This document shows positions 39,144 to 50,724 of a DNA stretch of 64,000 nt, piece by piece. The DNA is from Parasphingorhabdus sp. (GTDB lineage Bacteria; Pseudomonadota; Alphaproteobacteria; Sphingomonadales; Sphingomonadaceae): NCBI GenBank assembly GCA_030373505.1, contig JAUCYS010000003.1:1-64000 (forward strand), read 5' to 3'. The notes under the pieces were generated by a model. The model made no database searches. It worked only from the letters and a program-made list of their open reading frames with translations, and had not been told where the DNA came from. Position numbers and translations under genes: made by a program. Every line of letters starts with the position of its first letter. Position 1 is the first letter of the stretch.

Positions 39144-39935
39144 ATGGATTTTAACAAGCTTTTCTCGCTCGAGGGCCGCGTCGCCCTCGTCACCGGTGGC
39201 CAGCGCGGTATCGGCGCAATGATCACCGAAGGCTTCCTGGACCAGGGAGCGAAAGTCTATATCTCAGGCCGCAAGGCGGATCAGGGCGAAGCGGCGGCTG
39301 CCGAATTCGGCGACAAATGCATCTATATCCAGGGCGATATCTCGACCTATGAAGGCTGCAAGGCGCTGGCAGCCGAAATTGCCGCGCGCGAGGACAAGCT
39401 CGACATATTGGTCAACAACGCTGGTGTCGCCTGGGGCGAGGAATATCTTTCCTTCCCCGAAACAGGCTGGGACAAGGTGATGGACACCAACGTCAAGGGC
39501 CTGTTCTTCCTGACCCAGGCGCTGCACCCGCAACTGAAGGCAGCTGCCAGCTTCGAACGGCCGGCCAAGGTCATCAATATCGCCTCGATCGACGGCATGA
39601 AGGTCAACCCCTGGGAAACCTACAGCTACCAGGCATCAAAAGCGGCGGTCATCCATCTGACCCGCAAGATGGCGTCCAAGCTGGTCCAGGAAGATATCAT
39701 CATGACCGGCATCGCCCCCGGTGCCTTCGCATCCTCGATGAACAAGGCCGCTCGCGACCATGAGGATGCGGTGGAAAAGGGCATACCCGCCAAACGCATC
39801 GGCCGTCCCGAGGACATGGCCTCGGCTGCCGTGTTCCTGGCCAGTTCGGCTGGCGACTATGTTGTCGGCACCACGATCCCGGTCGATGGCGGCATTGTCA
39901 ACGCCGCCAACCCGAACGCATCCATCGAACCCTGA
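39144..39935 (+). CDS. SDR family oxidoreductase
   Basis: 263 aa. TGGQRGIG cofactor loop, 'VNNAGVAWG', Ser in 'NIASIDG' and YQASKAA. Arg-Lys after strand 2 ('ISGRKAD') suggests NADP(H). The C-terminal 'VVGTTIPVDGGIVNA' is typical. It lies 11 bp after the second ACAD and probably belongs to its operon. ATG 39144 is preferred to TTG 39141 given AAAGGAATT upstream. Confidence 0.92.
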   Translation: MDFNKLFSLEGRVALVTGGQRGIGAMITEGFLDQGAKVYISGRKADQGEAAAAEFGDKCIYIQGDISTYEGCKALAAEIAAREDKLDILVNNAGVAWGEEYLSFPETGWDKVMDTNVKGLFFLTQALHPQLKAAASFERPAKVINIASIDGMKVNPWETYSYQASKAAVIHLTRKMASKLVQEDIIMTGIAPGAFASSMNKAARDHEDAVEKGIPAKRIGRPEDMASAAVFLASSAGDYVVGTTIPVDGGIVNAANPNASIEP

Positions 39936-39948
39936 TCGCCTTTGCCGC

Positions 39949-39977
39949 TTGACGGTCTGATCTCCAAGCTGTATTAA
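39949..39977 (+). promoter_or_regulatory. Promoter of the lipoprotein gene
   Basis: TTGACG (39949-39954), 17 nt, TATTAA (39972-39977). The start would be near 39984, exactly where the right arm of the inverted repeat begins. Confidence 0.6.
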
Positions 39978-39999
39978 TATAGCAATACAGCTTGGAGAT
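39960..39999 (+). promoter_or_regulatory. Perfect 16-bp inverted repeat covering the promoter -10 and the SD
   Basis: ATCTCCAAGCTGTATT (39960-39975), 8-nt loop, AATACAGCTTGGAGAT (39984-39999). The SD GGAG (39994-39997) of the lipoprotein gene lies inside the right arm. It can be an operator at DNA level or, in readthrough mRNA from the SDR gene, a hairpin hiding the SD; there is no T-run for termination. Confidence 0.85.
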
Positions 40000-40005
40000 T
40001 GTCAC

Positions 40006-40536
40006 ATGACCCCCAAATATCTGATCCTGCTCGCCGCGCTGCCGCTGGCCTTGGCCGCATGCAGCAAGCATGAGGACGAATCCGCCGACGGCTCCAAAAT
40101 CTCCATCGACATCAGCGATGACAGCAAGCCCGACGCGGAAAAAATCAGAATCGGCGGAGACGAGGAAGACAGTAAATTCTCGATCAAGGCGGACGGCTTC
40201 TCGATGGACGTGGATTTGCCGTCGATCACGCTCGATAGCGACGATTTCGACATGAACAATGTCGACCTTTACCCCGGCAGCCAGATCACCGGTTTCAATA
40301 TCGAAGATGAAAAAGGCGAGGGCGGCAATGTGAAAATCAGCTTCAAGTCGCCCGCCGGTGCCGACAAGCTGGCCGACTGGTATGCGAAGCAATTGTCCGG
40401 CAAGGATTTTGACATATCCCGCAACGGCACCAGCCTGTCCGGCAAGACCGACGAGGGCGACCCTTTCTCGCTGACCTTGACGGAAATCTCCGGTGAGCAA
40501 TCCAAGGGTGTGCTGGAATTTACCGAACGCAAATAA
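40006..40536 (+). CDS. Acidic lipoprotein of unknown function
   Basis: 176 aa. Lipobox LALAAC with Cys19, then a highly acidic linker (SKHEDESADGSK...) and a domain with 'NNVDLYPGSQITGFNIED' and 'SPAGADKLADWYAKQLSGKDF', the latter like small domains that pair a transported ligand with 'adenylate-like' residues in unknown-function lipoproteins. No known family recognised. Its SD sits in a 16-bp inverted repeat. Confidence 0.75.
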   Translation: MTPKYLILLAALPLALAACSKHEDESADGSKISIDISDDSKPDAEKIRIGGDEEDSKFSIKADGFSMDVDLPSITLDSDDFDMNNVDLYPGSQITGFNIEDEKGEGGNVKISFKSPAGADKLADWYAKQLSGKDFDISRNGTSLSGKTDEGDPFSLTLTEISGEQSKGVLEFTERK

Positions 40537-40795
40537 ATAGCGACGGCAAAAGGATGCGGTGATCCGATGTAATTTTGGCTGACGCTCGTTCGCAGTCATC
40601 ACCTCCTTCATCGGTGGATTCAACACTGTCCTTACCCCAAAATCCTTCCGTCGATATAACAGTCCCAGTTGCAAAACGCGCAACACATAAATCTCCGTTC
40701 TCAATTGAAAACCGCAACTTTTGCGACCATCTGGCGCGTGTAAGTTACGCAGGAAAAGAGATGTTTGACTGGCGTTGAAACAAGGAGAAAAATCC

Positions 40796-40870
40796 ATGAG
40801 AACGCTGTTCAATATTGTCGCCGCCCTTTCCGTTAGCAGCATCATTCTGCTGTCGACGGTACAGGTCTAA
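40796..40870 (+). CDS. Possible 24-aa hydrophobic peptide
   Basis: ATG 40796 has a strong SD (AAGGAG at 40782-40787, 8-nt spacing) and codes for MRTLFNIVAALSVSSIILLS plus four residues, then TAA. The peptide is one transmembrane or signal-like helix. It may be a small membrane protein or the remnant of a secreted protein cut by an early stop. No homology can be judged from here. Confidence 0.35.
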   Translation: MRTLFNIVAALSVSSIILLSTVQV

Positions 40871-41026
40871 GGCAAACGATTACAATCCCGGCTGCCGCAT
40901 CCTCCTCCCAAATATGGCGCCGGGATTGGTCCAAAGGTCCGGTTCTTCAACACCCCCTCCCACAACGAAGGGCCGGACCAGCGGACACCCCGGGGAAAAA
41001 CCCCGATCCTTTCCGCAATTCTGATC

Positions 41027-41097
41027 TTATCCACCATATCAGCAGCAGTTTTCCACCGCTAAGTGGATGGCCTGTGGATAACTTGCGCTTTTCCACT
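41027..41097. promoter_or_regulatory. Cluster of DnaA-box-like sites
   Basis: TTATCCACC (41027), TTTTCCACC (41049), CCATCCACT on the minus strand (41062-41070), a perfect TTATCCACA on the minus strand (41073-41081) and TTTTCCACT (41089) occur within 71 bp. GANTC sites follow at 41104-41108 and 41117-41121. It could be part of an origin, a DnaA titration site or a DnaA-controlled promoter. No hemE, dnaA or other origin-marker gene is nearby. Confidence 0.5.
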
Positions 41098-41239
41098 AGG
41101 ACCGACTCGGCAACCGGAGTCATATATCAGTCATCGGAAGGCAATCGGACGAACCAGCGACCAGTCAGCGATGACCCGCAGGACAGCCCGAAACCCCGAA
41201 GATGATCGAGACGACCGGTTTGTTTTTCGCAAGAAAAGG

Positions 41240-41512
41240 AAATTGATCTCTGGATCGATGATCGGAGAAAGCCCGAGAAGGGAAGGCGCAAGCCCGAACG
41301 GATCAGACAGACGAAGATCATCAGGCAACCGGACCAGATGCGGGTTGGAAACCGAAGCGGACAGGCGCAAGCCGACACGCGGAAAACCACCAACCATCAA
41401 CGCAACTTTCCCGGAAGCCGGACGCCGAACAAGCGGCCGCCGGACTCGCCAGAGAAAGGCAGCCCCAACAGAGGCGCAGCGGGAGCTTATCTTCGGGTAA
41501 GCTCCCGTTTTT
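41240..41512 (+). ncRNA. Candidate T-poor non-coding transcript
   Basis: The plus strand from 41281 to 41480 has only 11 T in 200 nt by my count, with about one third A, then reads directly into a strong intrinsic terminator at 41480-41512. A U-poor, largely unpaired RNA ending in a terminator is typical of trans-acting or protein-binding sRNA. The 5' end and promoter are not identified, so the start given is arbitrary. Confidence 0.4.
41480..41512 (+). terminator. Perfect intrinsic terminator with no upstream protein gene
   Basis: CGGGAGCTTA (41480-41489), loop TCTTCGGG, TAAGCTCCCG (41498-41507), then TTTTT. Ten perfect pairs make this one of the strongest terminators here, yet no annotated gene precedes it. 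Confidence 0.88.
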
Positions 41513-41542
41513 CGTTGGACAAGGGTTTTCGTTGGACAAGGG
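41509..41542. repeat. Tandem duplication of a 17-bp unit
   Basis: TTTTCGTTGGACAAGGG occurs twice in perfect head-to-tail copies (41509-41525, 41526-41542). The first copy starts with the T-run of the terminator, so the duplication adds a second T-run 17 bp downstream. Confidence 0.92.
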
Positions 41543-41636
41543 CGCGCGGATGATCGCCGACCGCAGATTGCCTCCAGGAACGGTCCTGCAGCGCCGATAG
41601 CGGCGGGTCCCATCTGCTGAAAATTATCGACCGACC

Positions 41637-41802
41637 GTGATGAAAATCACAGTGGGCAAGCCACTGAAGGGTTAACAAGGCCCTGCGGTATCGATCACAT
41701 CAAGCATTTCACTCGATACGAATCCGGTGCCGCACCCAACCCTTTGGGTATATAGGAGAAGTCCGGCGGTTTCTGCGACCCGGCCGCCGGGCTTCTTTTT
41801 TT
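41637..41802 (+). ncRNA. Multi-hairpin RNA element ending in a terminator
   Basis: Successive stems: GTGAT-GAAA-ATCAC (41637-41650), CAGTGG/CCACTG (41650-41666), AGGG/CCCT (41668-41684), GTATCGA/TCGATAC (41688-41719), ACCCA/TGGGT (41734-41749), then the terminator at 41758. Dense ordered hairpins with a terminator resemble a riboswitch-like leader or a structured sRNA. It does not match a riboswitch consensus I know. Confidence 0.45.
41758..41802 (+). terminator. Intrinsic terminator, first of a tandem pair
   Basis: GAAGTCCGGCGG (41758-41769) pairs with CCGCCGGGCTTC (41784-41795) through one T-G wobble, 14-nt loop, then seven T. Confidence 0.82.
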
Positions 41803-41825
41803 GCTGTCCTCTGCAGCACAGCAAT

Positions 41826-41857
41826 GGGGCGTCGGTATCTCGGCGCCCCTTTTTTTG
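41826..41857 (+). terminator. Intrinsic terminator, second of a tandem pair
   Basis: GGGGCGTCG (41826-41834) pairs with CGGCGCCCC (41841-41849) with one wobble, loop of 6, then eight T. It lies 24 bp after the preceding T-run and 164 bp before katG. Confidence 0.8.
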
Positions 41858-41987
41858 GCGGCCACCAAATCGACCCTTGAAACGCTGTTCCCATCTTCCA
41901 GCCAATCGCTGAAGCGATAATCGAACGCTTCAATAACACTCAGGAAATTTACTGGTTTCGGGATTTATTCGGGAGAAGTTAAGATGA

Positions 41988-44256
<2,269 letters not shown>

Positions 44257-44273
44257 GCCCCTCTGAACAGGGG

Positions 44274-44318
44274 AAAGCCCGGTGGCCGCGTTATAGCAGC
44301 TTCCGGGCTTTTCTATTT
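44274..44318 (+). terminator. Intrinsic terminator after katG
   Basis: AAAGCCCGG (44274-44282) pairs perfectly with CCGGGCTTT (44303-44311), followed by TCTATTT. It lies 17 bp after the katG stop. Confidence 0.75.
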
Positions 44319-44357
44319 GCGCGGACCTGGCAATTTTCCGTCGGACGCTACTCTCCC

Positions 44358-44422
44358 GTTCGTCCTGAGCCTGTCGAAGGACGGGAGCGTGCCATCATGC
44401 TTCGACGGACTCAGCATGAACG
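44358..44422. repeat. GAGCYTGTCGAA-type inverted intergenic repeat, copy 2
   Basis: GTTCGTCCTGAGCCTGTCGA begins at 44358 and its inverted partner (minus-strand GTTCATGCTGAGTCCGTCGA) ends at 44422, about 20 bp apart. This is the same family as 24892-24963. Confidence 0.78.
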
Positions 44423-44438
44423 GAGAGACTCGCATCAC

Positions 44439-45260
44439 CTAGATCGCACCCCGTGCAGTCATGATTTCCCTGCCATCATCGCCGAGCACGGCGAGGATAA
44501 TATTTTCGCCCTGCTGCCTGCCGACCAGATCTATCGCCTGATTGACAATGGCCGGGGACTGGCCCCGGAAGGAAAAGCGCGACAGCTTGTTGGCTCCCAG
44601 CTTTGCCGCCGCGAGGTTTAGCAGCAAGGTCGCCATCAGCGGCCCCTGCACGACCGGCCCGGCATAGCCTTCTTCCTCGACCGCATAGGGGCGGTCATAG
44701 TGAATCCGGTGGCTGTTGAACGTCAGCGCCGAGTAGCGGAACAGCAATGTCTCGGACGGCAAGATGGCCTGCTGCCAGTCCCACTTGCTCGGGTCCGCGG
44801 CGCCGCTGGCCGCTGGCTTGGCAGGAGCGGAAGCGGGCTGCCGATAGACAATATTCTGCCGCTCGCGCACGGCGATCCGATCCCCGGCGTGCGTCTCATG
44901 GTCGATGGCGACAAACACCAGGTCGCCGGACTTTCCGGATTTTTCCTCGATCGAGGCGATAGTGGATATCCGCGATATTTCATCGCCCAGTTGCAGCGGC
45001 TGGTCAAAAGAAACGCTGCTCGATGCCCACATCCGGCGGGGCAACGGAATGGGTGGCAGAAAGCCGCCCTTTTTGGGATGGCCGTCGGTGCCCAGCTCCG
45101 CCGTCGGCGCATCGGGCAGGCACAGGCACCAGTGCAGCCCTTGCGGAATCTCGCCGGTCACCGGCTGGTCAAGCGTGGCGTAGAAGCGGTCCAGCAGGCC
45201 CGGCGTGATCACATCTTGGCGAGTCTCGCTTCTGCCGATCCAGTCCGCCCAGTCGCTCAT
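44439..45260 (-). CDS. MaoC/HTD2-like acyl-CoA hydratase (mesaconyl-CoA hydratase type)
   Basis: 273 aa. Double hot-dog layout: N-terminal 'HWCLCLPDAPTAELGTDGHPK' then 'FLPPIPLPRRMWASSSVSF', and a C-terminal 'RYSALTFNSHRIHYDRPYA' with the Asn-His hydratase motif. It resembles 3-methylfumaryl-CoA/mesaconyl-C4-CoA hydratases and FAS1-type HTD2. Its ATG overlaps the TGA of the upstream acyl-CoA dehydrogenase by one base, so the two act in one operon. Confidence 0.85.
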   Translation of the reverse strand: MSDWADWIGRSETRQDVITPGLLDRFYATLDQPVTGEIPQGLHWCLCLPDAPTAELGTDGHPKKGGFLPPIPLPRRMWASSSVSFDQPLQLGDEISRISTIASIEEKSGKSGDLVFVAIDHETHAGDRIAVRERQNIVYRQPASAPAKPAASGAADPSKWDWQQAILPSETLLFRYSALTFNSHRIHYDRPYAVEEEGYAGPVVQGPLMATLLLNLAAAKLGANKLSRFSFRGQSPAIVNQAIDLVGRQQGENIILAVLGDDGREIMTARGAI

Positions 45261-46408
45261 CAATAGCTCCTTGGCAGACCCAGCACATGTTCGGCGACAT
45301 AGGACAGGATCATATTGGTGCTGATCGGGGCGACCTGATAGAGTCTTGTCTCGCGGAACTTGCGCTCGACATCATATTCGACGGCAAAGCCGAAGCCGCC
45401 GTGGGTCTGGACGCAGGCCTCGCCCGCCGCCCAGCTGGCGTCGGCGGCCAGCATCTTCGCCATATTGGCTTCCTCGCCGCAATTCTCGCCCGCCTCATAT
45501 TTGCGCAGCCCCTCGTGGACCAGCAGCTCGGCCGCGCGCATCTGGGCATAGGCGCGAGCGATCGGGAATTGCACGCCCTGGTTCTGGCCGATCGGCCGGC
45601 CGAACAGCACCCGCTCCTTGGCATAAGCGGTGGCCTTTTCGATGAACCATTTTGCATCGCCGATACATTCCCCCGCGATCAGCAGCCGTTCGGCGTTCAT
45701 CCCGGACAGGATATAGCGAAAGCCATTGCCTTCCTCGCCGATCAGATTGGCCGCCGGCACCCGCATATTGTCGAAGAACAATTCTGTGGTGCTGTGGTTC
45801 ATCATCGTCTCGATGGGCCGGATCGTCAGGCCGTTGCCGAGCGCGGCATTCATGTCGACCAGAAAGACCGACAGGCCATCGGTGCGCTTGGCCACCTCTT
45901 CGCGCGGCGTGGTGCGGGCGAGCAGCAGCATCAGATCGCTATGCTCGGCGCGGCTGGTCCACAATTTCTGCCCGTTGATGACATAATCATCGCCGTCGCG
46001 CCTGGCCACGGTCTTCAGCGCCAGCGTATCGGTGCCGCTGGTCGGTTCGGTCACGCCAAAGGCCTGCAGGCGCAACTCGCCGGTAGCAATTTTCGGCAGA
46101 TACTGGTGTTTCTGTTCGTCCGATCCGTGGCGCAGCATCGTACCCATGATATACATTTGCGCATGCACCGCGCCGCCATTGCAGCCCTGCGCCTGGATTT
46201 CCTCGAGGATCGCAGCTGCCGCCGAGATCGGCAGCCCCGCCCCGCCAAACTCCTCCGGGATCAGCGCCGCCAGATAGCCGGCCTCGCCAAGGGCGGCGAC
46301 AAAGTCGCTCGGATATTCGCGGGCCTTGTCGCGGGCCCGCCAATATTCGCCGGGAAATTTCTGGCAGAGCTTGGCAACTTCCTCTCGTATGTCACTATAA
46401 TCCTGCAT
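45260..46408 (-). CDS. Acyl-CoA dehydrogenase
   Basis: 382 aa. 'FGVTEPTSGTDTLALKTVA' is the flavin signature, 'INGQKLWTSRAEHSD', 'ERVLFGRPIGQNQGVQFPIA' and 'QTHGGFGFAVEYDVERKFRETR' complete the family motifs. Followed directly by the hydratase gene: a dehydrogenation then hydration module for a CoA ester, substrate unknown. Confidence 0.93.
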   Translation of the reverse strand: MQDYSDIREEVAKLCQKFPGEYWRARDKAREYPSDFVAALGEAGYLAALIPEEFGGAGLPISAAAAILEEIQAQGCNGGAVHAQMYIMGTMLRHGSDEQKHQYLPKIATGELRLQAFGVTEPTSGTDTLALKTVARRDGDDYVINGQKLWTSRAEHSDLMLLLARTTPREEVAKRTDGLSVFLVDMNAALGNGLTIRPIETMMNHSTTELFFDNMRVPAANLIGEEGNGFRYILSGMNAERLLIAGECIGDAKWFIEKATAYAKERVLFGRPIGQNQGVQFPIARAYAQMRAAELLVHEGLRKYEAGENCGEEANMAKMLAADASWAAGEACVQTHGGFGFAVEYDVERKFRETRLYQVAPISTNMILSYVAEHVLGLPRSY

Positions 46409-46484
46409 CCATTCATCCTCTAAATTCGCACCGCTCGGATGATCTACTCGCCAACCTTAATCCGGAGTGCCACCGCCATAACAG

Positions 46485-47345
46485 TCAGTCCTTGAAAACA
46501 ATCGTCTTGTGGCCGTTCAGAAAAACCCGGTCCGCCAGATGATAATGCACCGCCTGCGCCAGCACCCGGCGCTCGATATGGCGTCCCTTGCTGATCAGGG
46601 CTTCGGGCGTGTCGCTATGACTGATCGCTTCCACGTCCTGATGAATGATCGGGCCTTCGTCGAGATCGGCGGTCACATAATGGGCGGTCGCGCCGATCAT
46701 CTTGACGCCGCGCGCATGCGCCTGGTGATAAGGCTTGGCGCCCTTGAAGCCGGGCAGAAAGCTGTGATGAATGTTGATGCAGTGGCCAGCCAGAAACTGG
46801 GCCAGATCATCCGACAGGATTTGCATATAACGCGCGAGCACGACGAGATCCGCGCCGCTTTCGGTGATCAGTTGCTTCACCTGCGCTTCCTGCTGCGGCT
46901 TGCTGTCCCTTGTGATCGGCAGATAGTGGAACGGAACATCGCCGATAAACGTGGTTTCGACCGCTTTGCGCGGATGGTTGCAGATAATGCCGACCACATC
47001 CATCGGCAGCTCGCCGATCCGGTGGCGATAGAGGAGATCGCTCAGGCAATGATCGAATTTGGAAACCATGATCATCACTTTTGGCCGCTCATCGCTCCGC
47101 CGCAATTTCCATCGCATCTGCTTTTCTGCGGCAAAAATGCCGAGCGCATCGCTGACCGGGCCGGTCTTGGCACTCTCGGCCAGCTCAAACACCACGCGCA
47201 TGAAAAAATAGCCGGTTTCGCTGTCGTTGAACTGCTGTGAATCGACAATATTGCCGCCGTTATCGGCCAATATTCTGGCCACGCTGGCGACGAGCCCCGG
47301 TTGGTCGGGACACGACAAGGTCAATATCTGCTGGTCTGTCGGCAT
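46485..47345 (-). CDS. purU: Formyltetrahydrofolate deformylase
   Basis: 286 aa. N-terminal ACT domain ('[19 protein letters not shown]'), then a formyl-transferase-like domain with '[16 protein letters not shown]' and '[15 protein letters not shown]' (Asn-His-Asp catalytic set). It hydrolyses 10-formyl-THF to formate and THF. ATG 47345 is chosen; ATG 47351 lies too close to the SD. Divergent from frmA, so both handle one-carbon units. Confidence 0.94.
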   Translation of the reverse strand: MPTDQQILTLSCPDQPGLVASVARILADNGGNIVDSQQFNDSETGYFFMRVVFELAESAKTGPVSDALGIFAAEKQMRWKLRRSDERPKVMIMVSKFDHCLSDLLYRHRIGELPMDVVGIICNHPRKAVETTFIGDVPFHYLPITRDSKPQQEAQVKQLITESGADLVVLARYMQILSDDLAQFLAGHCINIHHSFLPGFKGAKPYHQAHARGVKMIGATAHYVTADLDEGPIIHQDVEAISHSDTPEALISKGRHIERRVLAQAVHYHLADRVFLNGHKTIVFKD

Positions 47346-47374
47346 TTTCATTCTCTCAACGCAAAAAGTCTGGG

Positions 47375-47389
47375 TTACATGCGATGTAA
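47375..47389. promoter_or_regulatory. Inverted repeat upstream of purU
   Basis: TTACAT-GCG-ATGTAA, a perfect 6-bp inverted repeat about 30 bp upstream of the purU start in the 229-bp divergent gap to frmA. A candidate operator, or a small leader hairpin. Confidence 0.4.
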
Positions 47390-47574
47390 GGACTGGTCTG
47401 GCCAGACATTTTTGGGGTTGGGATGCGGATATTGCAGGCACCTGCGGATTTTACTGAGGCCATTCGCTGCGAAACCCAAATTGAATTTGCACGCAATTAA
47501 GCCGTTTATCTTGAGAGTAGCCGTCCCTATACCATGGGCACAGGATCATTGATCGACAAAAGGAAAACAGCATT

Positions 47575-48683
<1,109 letters not shown>

Positions 48684-48684
<1 letters not shown>

Positions 48685-49511
48685 TGGAGACCGTCTCGAT
48701 CAACCGGAGCCATGCCGGAACGCAAGGCGTCTATTCCCATGCGTCGAGCGCAACCGGCACCGACATGACTTTCGCGGTCTACGTGCCGGACCATGAAGAA
48801 GGCGCGAAACTGCCGGTCCTCTGGTATCTCTCCGGCCTGACCTGCACCCATGCCAATGTCATGGAGAAAGGCGAATATCGCCGCGCCGCAAGCGAACTGG
48901 GTCTGATCATCGTCGCGCCCGACACCTCGCCGCGCGGCGAAGCTGTGCCCGATGATGAAGCCTATGACATGGGGCAGGGCGCCGGCTTCTATCTCGACGC
49001 CACCGAACAGCCATGGTCGCGGCATTTCCGGATGCGGACCTATATCGAGCAGGAACTGCCCGAACTGATTGCAAGCGAATTTCCGGTCGATATGAACCGG
49101 CAGGGCATATTCGGCCACAGCATGGGCGGCCATGGCGCGCTGACCATCGCGCTCCGCAATCCCGATCGGTTCAAGTCGGTTTCCGCTTTCTCCCCGGTCG
49201 TTGCGCCCTTGCAGTGCCCCTGGGGCGAAAAGGCGCTCGGCGGCTATCTCGGCAACGACCGATCAGCATGGCGGGAATATGACACCTGCGCCCTGATCGA
49301 GGATGGCGCGCGGGTCACCGATATTTTGGTTGATCAGGGAACCAGCGACCAGTTTCTGGAGGAACAGCTGAAACCGCAGCTGCTGGCAGAAGCCTGTGAA
49401 AAAGCCGGAATCCCGCTTACGCTGAATATGCGCGAAGGCTATGACCACAGCTATTATTTCATCTCGACTTTCATGGCCGATCATTTGCGCTGGCACGCCG
49501 AGCGGTTGTGA
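48684..49511 (+). CDS. fghA: S-formylglutathione hydrolase
   Basis: 275 aa. 'YLSGLTCTHANVMEKGEYRR' carries the conserved Cys, GHSMGGHGAL the nucleophile Ser, and 'NMREGYDHSYYFISTF' the catalytic His. It releases formate and glutathione after FrmA. The start at 48684 overlaps the frmA stop (ATGA); the TTG at 48681 is unlikely. A 4-bp overlap continues into the next gene. Confidence 0.95.
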
Positions 49512-50671
49512 GCGAGACCATGCCGCTGCACTTGCAGAAAACTCTGGATAAGGCGCTGGCCGAGCAGCCGGTGGCCGGCGCAGTGGCGATGGTCGGCAAT
49601 GCGGAGACGGTGCTGGCTTGTGCTGCATCCGGTCACGCTGATCCTGCAACAGGAAAGCCGATGGCGCTCGACGCGATATTCCAGATAGCCTCGATGACGA
49701 AAGCGGTGACCTCGGTCGCCGCCCTGCAATTGGTCGAACGCGGTCTGCTGTCGCTCGACGAACCGATTGATCCGGTACTGCCGCAACTGGCCCGGCCCGA
49801 TCTGCTGACCGGCTTTGATCCGGACGGAAAGCCGATCCTGCAGCCCGCCAGCAAGCCGATCACGTTACGCCATCTCCTCACCCATACGTCCGGGCTCGGC
49901 TATGCCTTTACCAGCGCCGACATGGCGAGGGCCCAGGGCAGGGTCGTTCCCGCCAGCATAGCCAGCATCACGGCACCGCTGATGTTCGAACCGGGGACGG
50001 ACTGGCTATATGGCGTCAGTTCCGACTGGGTCGGACTTGCGGTCGAGTCCGCCAGCGGCCAGACGCTTGGCGCCTATATGGCGGACCATATCTTCGGGCC
50101 ACTGGCGATGCACGACACCGGCTTTGCTGTCGCTCCGGACAAGATCGGGCTCAGGGTTCCGCTGCTCTCCCGCCAGGATGACGCTCTCGTGCCCTTGCCG
50201 ATCGAAATTGGCGGCGGCGATGCGGCTGAATTCCACTCCGGCGGCGGCGGCCTCTATTCCACGGCAGCGGACTATATGCGGTTCCTGCGGATGATCCTGA
50301 ACCGCGGCACGCTGGACGGCGAGCGGATCGTCAGCGCCGACACTATTGCCACCATGGCCCGGAACCAGGTCGGTAAGATGAAGGCCGGGCGCATGGAAAG
50401 CACGGTTCCCCTGCTTGCCAGCAACCACGATCTGTTCCCGGCCATGGACTGCGGATGGGGTCTCGGCTTTCTGATCAACCCCGAACCCGGACCAGACGGC
50501 CGGGCAGCCGGCAGTCTCGCCTGGGCTGGCCTTCCCAATTGCTATTACTGGATCGATTCGGCCAGCGATCTGGCCGGACTGCTGCTGATGCAATTTCTGC
50601 CCTTCGGCGACGAGGCCGCCCTGCGCGTGCTGGCGGCGGTGGAAGCTGCGACCTATCGTGCGCACAGCTAG
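49508..50671 (+). CDS. Serine hydrolase (beta-lactamase class C/EstB-like)
   Basis: 387 aa from GTG 49508, which overlaps the fghA stop by 4 bp. Ser62-X-X-Lys65 in 'IASMTKAVTSV', Tyr in 'WLYGVSSDWVG', and a His-Ser-Gly-Gly-Gly segment in place of KTG. These features point to an EstB/6-aminohexanoate-hydrolase-like esterase rather than a beta-lactamase. No signal peptide. Coupling to fghA suggests an ester substrate, but this is inference. ATG 49520 is an alternative start. Confidence 0.85.
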   Translation: MSETMPLHLQKTLDKALAEQPVAGAVAMVGNAETVLACAASGHADPATGKPMALDAIFQIASMTKAVTSVAALQLVERGLLSLDEPIDPVLPQLARPDLLTGFDPDGKPILQPASKPITLRHLLTHTSGLGYAFTSADMARAQGRVVPASIASITAPLMFEPGTDWLYGVSSDWVGLAVESASGQTLGAYMADHIFGPLAMHDTGFAVAPDKIGLRVPLLSRQDDALVPLPIEIGGGDAAEFHSGGGGLYSTAADYMRFLRMILNRGTLDGERIVSADTIATMARNQVGKMKAGRMESTVPLLASNHDLFPAMDCGWGLGFLINPEPGPDGRAAGSLAWAGLPNCYYWIDSASDLAGLLLMQFLPFGDEAALRVLAAVEAATYRAHS

Positions 50672-50724
50672 TTCGTGACCGGCCAGCTCGTCGCCGCGTC
50701 CATTCAAATTCTGGAGAATAGATC

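Noticed and set aside
41063-41500. 145-codon frame in the T-poor region
   Set aside because: No SD, starts inside the DnaA-box-like cluster, low-complexity Arg/Thr/Pro product and a stop inside the terminator stem.
41637-41700. Resemblance to parts of a cobalamin riboswitch (GCCACTG-like and AATCAC segments)
   Set aside because: The B12 box (GCCAGGAGACC-like) and other fixed parts are missing, and katG is not a cobalamin gene.
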